This document shows, piece by piece, positions 9,700-25,990 of a stretch of DNA of 64,000 nucleotides (positions are counted from its first letter, which is position 1; each line of letters opens with the position of its first letter). Below the pieces are notes generated by a model. The model saw nothing but the letters and a program-made list of their open reading frames with translations. It ran no database searches and was not told the origin of the DNA. The stretch covers positions 27,097,119 to 27,161,118 of the forward strand of contig CM077648.1 in NCBI GenBank assembly GCA_039707465.1, in the 5' to 3' direction. The stretch comes from Rhabdophis nuchalis (Eukaryota; Chordata; Lepidosauria; Squamata; Natricidae). Position numbers and translations under genes: made by a program.

Positions 9700-11270
9700 C
9701 TGGGAGTAGGGAGACTTGTCCCATGCATCTGGAGGGCGCCAGGTTGCGCCCCAGTTGCATCTGAGATGACATTCAGGAAAGATCGATCTTCAGCTGTGAT
9801 TTTTTTTGGACTCTCAAGATTCAAACCTTTGAAAGTGGACAGGCGCACTTTCCACTGGATCCCGGCTACTTTTTTTTTTTTTTTACTCCGTCGTGTATGT
9901 CCCCTGTGTTTTTGTGCTGTTTCCCCCCCCCCCCCTCCCACAGATCAACCCAAACAAGGACTCATTTAGGCTTTTTACGCTTCCTTGAAAAAGGAAGATT
10001 ATAATCTCAAAGGACTCAGAATGTATTCGGCGCTGGTGAATTCAGAAGCTTTCGCATTTTGAGTTTTGGGGCGGACAGTCCATTTTTCTTGGTCTGGATG
10101 CGGAGCCCACGCGTGTTTGAGAGGGCCTCTCTCTGCGGGCGATGGGCTATCAAACCAGCCTTCCCCGAACCCTACTTAAGTGGCCAGGGGTTTGTGGGCG
10201 GAAGGGAAAGGATGCGTAAACCGGTCAAGCCAAAAATGGACGGTTGAGTAAGTTTCCTGCTGCAAGTTTGCTTGGGCAGAGGCGATTTCAGATGCTGGAC
10301 ACTTCCGGCTTCCCCCTTGCGGTCTTCCTCCTTTCAGTCCCCCTGCTCTTCCTCCGCTGTCCCGAAAAATAAGGGAGGGGGAGGCTTTGGTGTCCAAGCA
10401 GGGGATTAGTCCGCTGTGGGGAAAAAAGGGGGGAAAGGAGAGAAGGTGACTGAAGGGCCTCTGGCCACCACCAGCGATGGACTTTAGCTGGGATTTTCTC
10501 TCCCTGCTATTCGGCCGCGATGCGGAGCAGAACAAAAGCAGGTCTGTTTGCTGGGATTGTTGATGAAGTTACAACATTAGCAATTGCGACGCAACACACA
10601 CACACCCAACCAAAAAAATCTGGGCATCCGGGGAGAGGCGGGAAGGTTTTCGGTCTGGATTCCCCCTTCCTTTTGACCACGTATGCACGTTGGATCATAT
10701 CTTTTCCTTCCTTCCTTCCTTCCTTCCTTCCTTCCTTCCTTCCTTCCTTCCTTCCTTCCTTCCTTCTTCTTTCTTTTTCTTCTCTCTTTCTCTCTTTTCT
10801 TTTCCTCCTCATTTCGTTTTTAGCTCTTGCCTTCTGTCCCTCTGTGTCGGAACCTCCCGGCTCAGAGAGCTAGCGGGGTTGAATTCATCCTGATTTGCGT
10901 CATCCTGCCGCAGACGCGATACAAAGCGCAATCCGGAATGATTTTTCAGAACCAGTAGCTCTCCAGATCCAAGGAGATCCACCTCGTTGGGAAGCCAAAG
11001 GTTGCAACCAATTACTACACCGCTACCACCACCCCACCTCTCCCCGAAAGGGAATAAAAAAACGTCAGGCCCCCCAGCCTAGCCCCTTTATTTCCCCCCT
11101 CCCCCACTGCCGGTCCACAGGGGAATCGCGGGTCATTAGGGGTGGGGCCGGAATCGATTTGGGGCAATGGTCTGTTCCCCTCTAATTAACGGATGATTCT
11201 CGTCTAAAGGGGGCGGAGGGAGAAAGAGACAAATAAAGAAAACCAGTGGAAGAGAAACGTTAGGCTATTT
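9700..11270. other. Unannotated sequence downstream of PITX2
   Basis: About 1.6 kb with no recognisable gene. Contains a T-run (9870-9882), a C-run (9925-9936), a short (CA)n and the (CCTT)n tract at 10703-10766. Confidence 0.4.
10703..10766. repeat. (CCTT)n microsatellite
   Basis: About 15 tetranucleotide units followed by imperfect CT-rich sequence to about 10815. Antisense Lys/Glu/Gly-Arg and sense Pro-Ser-Phe-Leu frames are artefacts. Confidence 0.95.
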
Positions 11271-12164
11271 GATCATTTTATTGGCCAGTTATTTGTACTA
11301 GGCACACTCCGGCCAAGGTTCAGAACTTGTAAAGCTCCAGGTTTAAAATGGCTGGCAAGAAAAGCAAACTTTTGCCACAGGGATTTATTCCCGGAGTTTT
11401 CTGCGAGGCTCCCTCCAGACCCCCGAGCCACAATCTCTGTTTTAAAGGCTTCTTTCCAATTTCTTTCGTGGAAAGTCAAGAGAATCGGCTCTCTCCTGGA
11501 TCGAATCCACTCGGGTATTGGTTGATTCGATCCATGAAGCAAATGACAGGCCTTCCGTTCTCCCGGTTCCTGGAATAACACCCTTCGTTTTTTCAAGACG
11601 TTGTTGCAATTATTTACACCTCCTCCTTCATGCCGTTTATGCCAGAGACAACCTCAGAGGAGAAAATCGAGCATTTTCGAAGTTCTCAGGCCCTAATAAA
11701 GGTTTCGGGGGCTTTAAAAAAAACAACCGAAATAAGATTCCTTCTCCCTTTTTAAAGAACAGGTTGGATAAGAGCTAAGCATTATTTTTCTTTAGTACTT
11801 GGGAAATCCGTTCAAAATTTACCCCCCCCCCCAAAGAAATGCAGACCAAACTGTATGCTGTATATTTTACTCCCATGAAACACATTTTTTTCCAATGTTG
11901 TCTGAAAAGGAAAACACTAATTATACGAAATGTTATACACGGGGTATGTTTTACATTGCAGTTTCAAAAGTCACCATTGCATCCACCAGAGGTACTATTC
12001 TAAAAACTGATATTCACACAATGGGACTTCCTTTTTAATAATAATAATAATAATAATATTAATAATAACATGTTAGAAACATACAGTGTTGCATTTAGTA
12101 CACTATATACATTCCCTTGCTCGCAAGCGGAAAAGAAAAAAAAAAGAACAAAAAACAAATCCCT

Positions 12165-12854
12165 ACTCTCTTGTGTAACATGCTTTATTTTAAAGCCTAA
12201 CTTTTTAAAAACACTGTGGAGATATTACTAACAACTGCTTTTATAAAATTAATTTTGACATTTCAATATATATATACATCCTTTTCCGTCATTTTTTCTC
12301 CTTTTAATGTTAACAATGCTAAACATAAAAAATAACAAGCTTATAGGAACATTAAAATGTCATACCATATCCAGTCAAACGTTTGTCCGTATTTTATATA
12401 TATTTATAATAATATATGTCCTTTTCTCGGTTGGGAACATTTCTTTCCCATTTTTTTTTCTTTAAAAAACAAAACAAAAACAAAACTCTTTCCATTTATT
12501 TTAAGGAGCCGAAAAACACCCTTTTTAAAAAGCAAAGAATGCCGAAATTTCAATGGTTTCCCTCCTCGCCTTCTCCCTCCGCCTGGGTAGATTAAATTCC
12601 GCCGCCAAATTGCTCCTCCACTCGCTCGCTCTCCCCCACCCGCCCCAGCGCCCGTTTGCTTTGGATGGAAGGTTCGTGTCCTTAAGATGTCGAGGCTAAG
12701 AAGCCGCCTTCGTCCCTTCCGACGGTCACGCGCGATTGCCTGCCCTTCTTCCCCGCCCTCCTCCCCCCTCCCACGCAGCAACGAGAGCAGCCACCCCGAA
12801 GCCCGGCCAAAGAGGCTGGCTTCTTTTTCTTTCTTTCTTCCCCCCCCCTCTCTC
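12165..12854 (-). other. PITX2: PITX2 3' untranslated region (3' limit uncertain)
   Basis: AT-rich, mostly unique sequence directly after the PITX2 stop codon. On the minus strand AATAAA occurs at 12500-12495, 12189-12184, 11389-11384 and 11282-11277. The 12189-12184 copy is followed within 25-40 bases by a T-rich/GT-rich stretch, the usual layout of a cleavage site, so I end the UTR there. A longer UTR reaching the 11.3-kb signals cannot be excluded. Several A- and T-rich runs and a (TAA)n stretch at 12038-12060 lie just beyond. Confidence 0.45.
12184..12189 (-). terminator. PITX2: Candidate polyadenylation signal of PITX2
   Basis: AATAAA on the minus strand about 670 bases after the stop codon, followed by ACACAAGAGAGTAGGG and a T-rich element. 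Chosen over the other AATAAA copies by this downstream context; unproven. Confidence 0.4.
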
Positions 12855-13975
<1,121 letters not shown>

Positions 13976-14652
13976 GCTCCAGCCTCGGCCTTTTACTCAT
14001 CCAGGTTTTTATTTGACCAAAAATCTTTCTTTCTTTTTCTTTTAAAAGGCCCTCTTAAAAAGAACGCAGGTCCTTCAAGCTGAGCCTGAAGGATAAATGC
14101 GCGCCCACTCGCCTTCTGATGCCACAAATGAAACCTTTCAAGGATCCTTTACAGGCGAGGGGCGGAGGGGAGGAGGAGAAGAGGGGAAAAAGAGTCTTAA
14201 AGGTTGTCGGAACGTGAAACGTGTAAAATGTACCGCTATTTATCTAGCAAGGCCTTCTCTGGGGTCCCCCCCCCCCAGAGATGAGCGACCATTGAAACTC
14301 TTCGCATCCTCACGACCACACGAGATCTGGCGCTCAATCTCAAAACCTCCCTTCCAAGTAAGCCTTAATGAACCTGCAGGGAAATGTCCCGGCTGGGCTC
14401 CCAGCGTGAAAGGCCCAAGTGGTACCAGTAAAACAGAGCGAGGTTCTGTGGGCAGAGACCTTTCCCCCTCCCCGCCCCGAACGCCATTTCCTCCGATTTC
14501 GCTGAGGTCAGCACGGAAAACCTGTTTTCGCCTAAGGACGCTATTTACACCTTTCGCTCAAGCTGGTCCACACGGAGTGCGAACAGTTTTGTTCTTAACA
14601 TCTGCGTGGCTACGTAAACAAACCAGCCTTACCCTGACATTTACATTTAGGA

Positions 14653-14738
14653 CAGGGGTCTGCAAAGTCGGCTCTTTTAAGACTGGTGGACTTCAACTCC
14701 CAGAGTTCCCCAGCCAGCATAGACTTTGCAGACCCCTG
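14653..14738. mobile_element. Palindromic MITE in last PITX2 intron, perfect TSD
   Basis: CAGGGGTCTGCAAAGTCGGC to GACTTTGCAGACCCCTG, with the octamer ATTTAGGA at 14645-14652 and 14739-14746. Short copy that has lost much of one arm. Confidence 0.9.
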
Positions 14739-15479
14739 ATTTAGGATAATAAGTACGCAGCCGCTCGCCCCTACGCGCTGCATTTTAAACAAACGGGCTT
14801 CTCCAGAGAGAAAGCCAACTTCCTTCTCCTTAAAAGGGACAAAAATGGTCATCCGCAGCTGACTTTGGAGACGGGGAAGACTTTGACAAAAGATATGTTG
14901 AGATCCGAAGGCGAACACCGTCTCTGACCAACTGAGATCTAGCCAAGAAAACGTCCTGTGCATCTGCTGGTTGGTTTTCACCCCGCTTTTCTGCCATCTC
15001 TCTCTCTCTCTCCCTCTCTCTCCAATTTTTAAGATCTTAGAATAAGAGGTATCAGATGAAGGTTATAAAAGTTCTTCCTTAGTGAAGACAATGCATGCCA
15101 ATGATCTGCCTTTATAAAAGGCTCTGTCCGTCTGTCTGCCTGTCTCCTTCCCTCTCTCTGCAGTTCATTCAATTTGATCCGAGTGGTTATCTTGAACAAA
15201 AGGAATAGGCGGCTCATTCTTTTCCCCCACTCCAAACCTCTAACTCCCCTTCCTTCCTCCAACGTCTCGAAGTCCAAGGCAAGGAAGTTAATCCGCCTTT
15301 AACAGCCATTTTTTTCTACCCAGAAGAGGAAGAACGATCCTCGCGATGATATTAATAAGCCAGGAGTAGTTTTGAAATTTAAATCCGGTCAATGATTTTC
15401 TCTCCAGCAGTCCGGGAAAAAAAATAATAAGAAGTCAACCTAAATATATAACGGCTAGGAAACCTTTTACCTTAACGGC

Positions 15480-16580
15480 TGATGACAGGAGCGTCTTTCT
15501 TTCATGTGCTAATCATTAGTAGAGCTAAGCCAGGTCCGGGCCGGCTGCTTCCCCTGCGCTTTTGGCAAACTTTGCTCTCTCTCTGTCGACGCGAGAAGGA
15601 AGGACGGGCGCCTCCGCCGCCAAGACAAAGGCGACAGGCGCGCGCGTCTTTCTCCAATCCACATTCCCAGCTGCCAGCTCGGCCCACCCGCCTCCTGCGA
15701 CCTTCCGATGTGGATTGGAATGGCCCGTCTGCTCTTGGGTTGACCCCACGCGAAAGTTCGCTCTAGCCGGGGACCCCCACCCCCTCCCCGAGTGCCACGC
15801 CAATCGAAGCCTAGGCCGCGGTTTGTACCGCTCGGCGCCCCCGAAACTCTGCAGAGGCCGCCACTGCTGACAACCTGCAGGGCGGATCGTGTTTCCGCCA
15901 TCTGCAACGGAGGGCAGGGCGTCTCTTCAAGGCCCCAAGAGCAGAGCCAGGCGGTTTCGGAGCAGGGGATCGGACGGCGGCATCGTGCCCAGCGGAAGGT
16001 ATATCGTTCAGTTCTGAATAAAGGCCGCTTTCCTTCGTCCGAGGTTGGGTTTTTTTTTTAGGCGTTTGGGACAATCCGACAAGTTGTTATTGAGTCTAAA
16101 ACGAGTCTGGATGTGGTTTACTGCAGACTGGAGCCATCATAATACCCGTAGTACAGTTGGGCATCTGGGGTTGTGATTGCATCGCTTGTTAGAAGACAAA
16201 CCCACGGAGGAAACTTGCCTAGAATCCCAACAGCCAAATCTCAAGAGTAACAACGTCACTCTTTAGAACGAAGCAAAGGCTCGTTAAAGGATCCCAGAAG
16301 GTGGCTTCGATAGATCCCCGTACTGCGTTGTTTTCGAAAGGACAATTTTCCAAGAAAAGGACTCAATTCGAGACCAGCTTAATTGCCAGCGTCTCCGTTT
16401 AAATGGTTTGAACCACAAGAATTCCGGGTTCAATGGACTGAGTAAGCCAAAAGGATCAGCTACCTCCTCAGACTTTGCCATACCCCCCAACCAAATAAAC
16501 CTTGTTGTTTATTTGCATGAAAGCTTGAGTCGCAATCCTTCCGATTTTCAATTTAAAACAACTTTGCCCTGTGTATTCGC
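15480..16580. promoter_or_regulatory. Candidate Nodal-responsive left-side enhancer (ASE) in the last PITX2 intron
   Basis: Repeat-free part of the exon 5-6 intron containing FOXH1-type sites: AATCCACA at 15656-15663, the inverted copy TGTGGATT at 15709-15716 and TGTGTATT at 16570-16577. A near-match TGTGGTTT at 16112-16119 is flanked by SMAD boxes GTCTG (16105-16109) and CAGAC (16124-16128). Known: the vertebrate Pitx2 asymmetric enhancer lies within the gene and is driven by multiple FOXH1 sites plus an NKX2 site. Position and motif content fit; activity is inferred. Confidence 0.6.
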
Positions 16581-17554
16581 TCTGAGCGTTGCAATTAAAT
16601 GGGATTCCTCAAAAGGACGGCATGGAATGGATTTCGGCGTTCATTTGTCTTTCCCAGATTAAATGGAGACCAATCCATCCACACCGTCCTTTTCACATTG
16701 CAAAGGCAACATTTTATTTTCGTAAATATGGGTAACTTCGTCACAAAACAACGCTCTGCTCTCCTCGATAGATACTCAGCGTCTCTACTCTACACTCGAC
16801 TCCTTAGTGGCAAAAAGTCTGGAAAGAAAGGCGGTTAAAGGTGGAGCAAGTAGTAGGACTGCATTCAAAAGTCCTCCCTTTTCCCAACAATTGTTTGGAA
16901 AGACTCTTTCATTTTCATCCAAGAAAACAACTCTATGGTTTACCACCACTCCTTTAAAAAAAAAAAAGCTCCCTCTCCCACGTGTGTGCGCCTCCATGAA
17001 TGGTATGTGCATGCGTGTATGAAACAACAGCAGCGACAACACAGAAACAAGCTGACCTCTGCTTCTCCGGGGCATCTCTGCCCCTTCCCTTCTTTTCACT
17101 GGCTTCCATTGAAACCAGCGAAACGAAGTAAACTGAATTGGCTTCCACTTCAAGTAAACCTTGGAATCAAATCCAAAGGTTCATTGGCCAACTTTCCTGA
17201 CTCCGAGCGGTAGTAACTATTCAAACCTTTGTTTAGAGTTTGAGAGTCACTCATCCCATCGAATGAGCAGAAGCCCATCTACGGATTTCTGCCGGAAAAC
17301 CTAAGCTCGGTTTACACAGGAGGAAAAAAAAAGCCGCATCGGATTCCCTCTGGTTTTCCTACCACGAGTAGTTATGAATTATAACCTCAATAGAAAAAAA
17401 ACTGCCTTCCCCTTTCCTCTCCGGCACACGGGGGTGGTTTCCCCCTCCTTCCCTTTCTCTCCCCCCCCTCCGGCTGAGCTGCCTGATCCTGTCGGATTTG
17501 AGGGGCTTTTAGACCGAGCCATAAATCTAAGGCGAGAAGAGGGACGGGGAATCA

Positions 17555-20438
<2,884 letters not shown>

Positions 20439-20706
20439 CTGCGGCCTCGGGGCTGGAGGTGTCGGAGATGGTGTGAACCTCCAGCCGGTGCTTGGCAGAC
20501 TCCAGGGCCGATCGCGGCTGGCCGGGGGTCAGGGCTGAAGCCATAACCAGAGCCGGCTGTTGCTGGTGGTGATGGTGGTGGTGATGGTGGTGGTGGTGGC
20601 AAGACGAGGAGGCGGAGGAGGAAGAGGAAGAGGAAGGGGAGGTGGAGCAAAGCTTATTCCCGGCTCCCAAACGCTCCAGGCTGAGCGGTTCTTTCAGGCA
20701 GTTCAT
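20439..20706 (-). CDS. PITX2: PITX2 exon 4: isoform C N-terminus, with poly-Ser and poly-His tracts
   Basis: First coding exon of PITX2C, the isoform used for left-right asymmetry and heart development in other vertebrates. Seen: ATG at 20706-20704, 89 codons plus one base, donor GTAAGG at 20438; phase 1, joining exon 5 as Glu90. The protein starts [19 protein letters not shown] and ends with [18 protein letters not shown], the conserved PITX2C segment just before the homeodomain exon. Between them is a Ser-rich run, then Cys, 11 His (codons at 20566-20598, CAC/CAT mixed) and 3 Gln. From memory the human protein has only about two His here. A second in-frame Met (residue 55, [11 protein letters not shown]) sits at the point where human PITX2C reads MASVL, so internal initiation is possible. 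This exon lies inside the intron between exons 3 and 5 and therefore uses its own promoter. Full isoform C is predicted at 345 aa. Confidence 0.95.
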
Positions 20707-21560
20707 CGAGCGTCGCCAGCCAGCCAGCCAGCCAACCCGGGCGGCCGGGGGCTGCGCGCTGGCGGAGAAGAACCCCGGCGAGGGAGGGTGAGCCGCTGCC
20801 AAGGGCAGAGGCTGCCGCAATCGGTGGCCCAGGAGCAGCGGCTGCTTCAACCCCCTGGCCAGATTTCGCTCCTTCCGGGCCCCTTTCAAGCAGTCAGGCA
20901 GTCAATCAATCAATCAATCCCGTCCGGACCTCAAGGCAAGGGCGCTTCCCGGCCGCCCCCCTCCGCCGCATCGGCCACTGCAAAGCCAAGGCTCCCGCGG
21001 CACCAGCGCCCCCGCTGGGAGAGCGTGGCCAGCCTGAGCCCTAGACTCCCAAGGCGGACGGCAGCGGCGCGGACCATGAATAAGCACCCCGAGGTGGGCT
21101 CGCGGGACGCTCAGGCGCAGGTTGACCGGGGGTAGATCCAAAGCGGTCGGTCGGTCGGTGGGGCTTGGCAAAAAGCAAGCAAAGCAAAGCAAGCAATCCC
21201 GGAGCGGAGCCGCTGTGGCGTTCTGGCCCGGCGCGGTGGCTGCGCCTTCCCTCCCCTTCTCGGGCGCTCGGAGAGCCGGGCTCCTCACTGGCTTCCCTGT
21301 TTGCCTAACGTCTTAAAGGCAGAGGCCGCCTTGCCGGGCCAGCGGTTATCAGCCGGCCCCTTTCGCTCTCCCCTCCTCCCAGCCGTCCCCCCCGCCATCC
21401 AGACTCGCTGCGGAGGCCGAGACGGACGCGGAGGGCAGCCAATCGGAACGCGGAACGCCTCTCCCCCCCCACCCCCCGCGGCGCAGGGCTATAATAAGGA
21501 ACAGCCTATCAGGAACTTCAGGGCGAGGCTCAATGGGAAGCTTCGCTCTTCTTTTTCTCT
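20707..21560 (-). promoter_or_regulatory. PITX2: PITX2C 5'UTR and promoter region (CpG-rich)
   Basis: GC- and CpG-rich sequence immediately upstream of the isoform C start codon. No clear splice acceptor is seen just before the ATG, so the 5'UTR is probably contiguous. An inverted CCAAT box (plus strand AGCCAATCGG, about 21436-21445) and a weak TATA-like TTATTATAG on the minus strand (about 21498-21489) lie 730-790 bases upstream and could position a start site. Three poly-C runs mark the 21.4-21.6 kb part. The location agrees with the known use of a separate internal promoter for PITX2C; the exact start is inferred. Confidence 0.5.
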
Positions 21561-24500
21561 CTCTCTCCCCGCCCCCCGCCCCCCCCCGCAAACCCCCTTC
21601 TCCCTCCAGTCAAGTTTTCGAGCTATGCGTTGCAAGTCAGCAAAGGGAAAATTGGAAAATCTAGGTGGGGGGGGGGGGGAGGAAATCCGTCGACGAGGCA
21701 ATCTTCTTATTACCTAAAGCTTTCATCCTGGGGAGGAGGGGAAAAAAAAAAAAGCTTTCTCCTGCATTTATTTCGGAGATGCCCGCAAGAACTCTTGGAG
21801 CCGCTCAATAACCCCCATCGAGAAGGCTACGATCGTCACAATCGCTCCCTAGCACCACGCAAAGGATCCCACCCACCCCTTTTTTTTTAGATTAAAAGAA
21901 AGCAGGTATCCCGGAGGAGGGAAACGCAGCCTGGAGAGTTTTTGCGATGATCTCGGACTTTGGTTTCAGTGACGCAGAAGAGAAAAACTACACCTTTTTT
22001 ATTTTTTTTAGAACAAGCCAAAGTGAGCCGAGAAAGAGACGGTGGTGGGAAAAAGCGTAGAGAAACGTTTAAGGACCTCTGTGTAATTCGCGGCTGTCAA
22101 TTATTATTACACTGAATACACCACGCCGTGTAATAAATGTCCCCGACTGACAGTTTTGCAAGACTATTGTTTAAAATCCTCTCCGGTGACTTTAAACTAT
22201 CACCGATGATTTTCACTGAACTTAATGTACCTTTTTATAACCGTCTACCCATCGGATTTCTAAAAGATCTTTGTGCTAAGCCTAAACACTTTTCATTCTT
22301 TTTTGTTGATAAGACTGCAAAGATTCGAAGCTAGTATCCATCCAACAGCGGGACAGACAGGCGTAATTGGCGGTTGAGCCCCTGTCCCCTTCCAATATAA
22401 ACCAAAACTAAGGTATGGTTTACCTTAGTTTAACATGACTCTGCATTTTCGCAATGTTTCAAAATAAAAAGTCCCTAACGTCCTTTTGCTATCTTTTATT
22501 TTACAATAACGAAAACCAAATTAGAGTAAGAAGAATGAAAAACAACAACCCCACCACCCTAGAAATAAACCAGACGCTGACAACTTTTAATTTGGTTCTC
22601 GCTTGGCTTTTAAAAAAGCCAGGTGCGTGTCCTTAGTCAACGAGACTCGCCTGCAGAGACGGGACCTTAAAAATAAATATCTTTTATTGAGGCGTCATCG
22701 GGATTTAAACACTACGCGTTTACTCTGCTGGAATTATGTTCCCCACCCGCAAACGCAGCCTTGCAACTTGCAACAAAGTCGGGGCTTAAATCGCTGACAC
22801 AAATACAGGCATTGGAGCCAGCCTGCCTGCACAGGAGCAGCCCCGCATCTCAGTGAACAAAATTAAGTACAAACAGAAAATGCGCTCTCCGCAGGTGAAA
22901 TGGGCTATTCTTGGCTTTTCGGTGTTTTTTTTTTTTAAGGGTGGTGTTATATTACAACCTTTAGGGAAAGGCACAAATAGAATCTCGGGTAGACTTCGCT
23001 TCTAGCTGGGCTGGGAAACCGTATCTATCCTTTAGTCTCTCCCCTTGGAGAGTGCGGGGCAGTGTGAATACCCCTAAAGCGAGGCTGTCTTTCTGTCTGT
23101 CTCGCAAATCCCCGTCGATTGTGGTAGCGTCGATTACTTTTAAAGATGCTTTGTTAAAGTTCCTTAATAATCCCCCTTTTCCCCCCACTCTGGATTCCCA
23201 GTGATTAAACCCGTGGAGTTCGCAGAAGCGGTAAGAGGAGGATCGACTCAGCCTGGTGTGTAAAAGAACTGAGACTCGCAGGATTGGACCCCCGTTTTCC
23301 GGAGGCAAGCCGCCGCCAATCCCCTGGATGTTGCCGTAGGGAGAATGCCTGGGCTGGTCACTTTCACACAAACACACTCAGCTCCTTTTCCATTCCCTCC
23401 CCTTTATGGAGGGGACGGTGCCCGCCCCTCTTGTCGCCTTCCCCGCTAAACCCCAGGTAGAATTTTAGCAGTACAGCTAAAGAAAACGCAGGTCTCGTTA
23501 ATTTACATGCGGCTCATTATCCGCTCATTAAACGGCGGCGCTTTATCCCTGCGATTTGGCAGCGACCTGCCTCTCCTCGGGACCCCTCAGCGTTTGGATG
23601 CAGACAATTCTCTTACACTTGTAGTGGGTTTTAAGCTGATAAGACTCTAATTTGCTTAAGTCTTTTAAATAGGGGCTTTCGCTCTTTTCTTATTGGATTG
23701 CCTCTAATTCCCCCCAGATCATAAAGTATATGTATAAAGTAAATAGTTTCTCCCTAAGCACCGCCAGCAGATGACCTATAAGTAAATCAATAAGGATCCG
23801 GAGCTTTTCTCCACAATTTGTTTACTAACCGTAGCCCGGTTCTCCTTAACCTCCCAGGGCTACGAGGGGGCTGCTACACACGCGGCGTAAATCCCTCCAA
23901 GTTCTTAGTAAAGCAAGGGACGGCGCGGCCGCGGCAGAAACTACTCAGTGGTAGCAGCAGAGTGGAGCACAGGAGGCAGAAAATGCCGCAACCCCCCCTC
24001 CCCACTCTATCCCTCCAAAAGAGAAACCAGGAATTATACTTCCCCAAATTTGGGAAAAGGCAAGGAGTAAGAAGACGCGAATGAGCTGGAGAAGGGCTAG
24101 CCCAGATCCAGCCCTTTGAGGTTGGGTGAAGGAATTATACCACCTTTCTTTCTCTCATCAGATTGAAGGTGCCCCTTTGCGCTCAAAGGGACAACCCAAG
24201 AGCACCCTAACGCTTGCATTTAAAGGAAATCCTAAAGATACACCCCCGTCTTCCGTTAAATTAGGAAGGAGGGGGAAACCAATCCAGCGGACTTCCGTAC
24301 TTGAGAAGGGGCGATTACAGGAAAGCTACACAGGAGATACGCCAAGCTCGGCACCTTCGCTGGTAAGAAACCAGCGCTTGCCCTCCGCAATCCTAAATAT
24401 ATCTACTACGCAGTAGTAGTGAGGCTCCCAGTTAAGGGAATGTAAGAAGGCTGCCTTGCCAGTTTGGAGTTCAGAAGCTGAAGTGGAGACGCGGAAAGGC

Positions 24501-25000
24501 CAGTTTTAGCACTTCTTAAAATCCAGGCGTAGTGGCACGACTACTCCTGAGAAAAATGCAGACCCCATGGATTTTAAGAAGACTAGCCATAGCAAATCAA
24601 CGACAAGAGAGGTGTTTATACCCAGTTAAAGGTGAATTAATAGCTTTACATGTGTTATGGAATATGGCCCAGTAAATTGTACGTGGTGGTCTGAATTGTG
24701 AAGAGAGTATTACCATGCATAGAAATTGTGCAGCAGCAGACCCCATCCTGGTGCCCATGGGTAGGTTGGATTTCAACCCTTATAATCTCATTGACATTTC
24801 AACACGTTTTGGAGGGCACCAGGTTAGGAAAGGCTCCTGCAGGCAGTTCTCTATCTAGTTGAAGGGAGGGCATGACATCCTGAGGTCCTATGGTTCCTAC
24901 TTGATTGGAAACCTCCCTGAGAATCTGGATTTAATCATCTAATCTAATATAATCTAATCTTTCAGATCATTGAAATATCTAATTACTCTTATCTGGTAGC
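21561..25000. other. Repeat-poor PITX2 intron upstream of exon 4; conserved-element candidates
   Basis: About 3.4 kb with no transposon that I can recognise, in contrast to the 25-40 kb part of the same intron. Local features are a G-run at 21666-21678, a perfect 11-bp hairpin at 22405-22431, and homeodomain/GATA-like AT motifs at 22.08-22.15 and 23.5-23.75 kb. Short reading frames here have no recognisable products. Confidence 0.5.
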
Positions 25001-25261
25001 AACTCTCAAACAGAAGCCATTCACAACCTTTCTCCTATTTTGAGGTGGATTACTAAGGTTGAACCTGGATCGTTTCCGTAGAAAAGGACCCACACTTTTA
25101 CCATTAACTTTCTTCAAAAACACCAGCCATGGGGAAATACGCATTCATATTTTCTTTAAAAAAATGTTTTTATTAAACCTGTTTTTAGTAAATTATACTC
25201 TTTTTATCCATACATGTATATCTTCATATATACATCTACATCTACATATCCATCCATCCAT

Positions 25262-25273
25262 CCATCTATAAAT

Positions 25274-25300
<27 letters not shown>
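25262..25300. repeat. (CA)n with preceding (CATC)n
   Basis: Short CATCCATC run then CA dinucleotides in AT-rich DNA. The surrounding 25.1-25.6 kb is strongly AT-rich and may be an old LINE 3' end, but I cannot show that. Confidence 0.8.
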
Positions 25301-25304
<4 letters not shown>

Positions 25305-25990
25305 TAGATTTTTGATCTACTAATATGGTAATTTATACTTGTATTTCTTCTATACATATTACTCTTTCAATGTACTTATTTCTATACAATACATCTTATA
25401 TCTATGTACATATATTCCTCTTATAACTATTATTCTGTACTATTTTATATACAATATATCTTACATTCTCCCCCTCTTATTAGTTATGCAGTTTTATGAT
25501 TGTTTTCTAATTTCTTAATCTTTTTTCCTTTAATGCTTTCTTATTCATGGCATCTTTCCTCTAGCCATTGGTACCATAAATTCCATATATTCTGAATGGC
25601 TACCCCATCCAGACTTCGAAGGCTTGCCCCCCCCCCCCCATTTTTGAGTCAAAGACCAGCAGATGGCAGAAAGTAGCATCCAACACAACAAATTTAAATC
25701 AACGATGATAATGAAAGTATTGATAATATTAATGATAAACAGGAGCAGTTTCTGGACAAAAATCAGGGAAGGAAATGGGCAGTTCGAAAAATGTGAACAA
25801 CAAACAAACGACAAGAGATTGATTCTGGAAGACACGGTTGGCTTCCCACATCATATTTGCTCAAAACAAGTTAATTAATCCAACATTCTGGGTTCCCAGA
25901 ATGCTAGACTAGTATAAGTGGTGGATGGTTTAATGTGTCATGGGAATTTGTTCATTATTTTAAGCATGTTTTTGAATCAGCCGTTAAATA

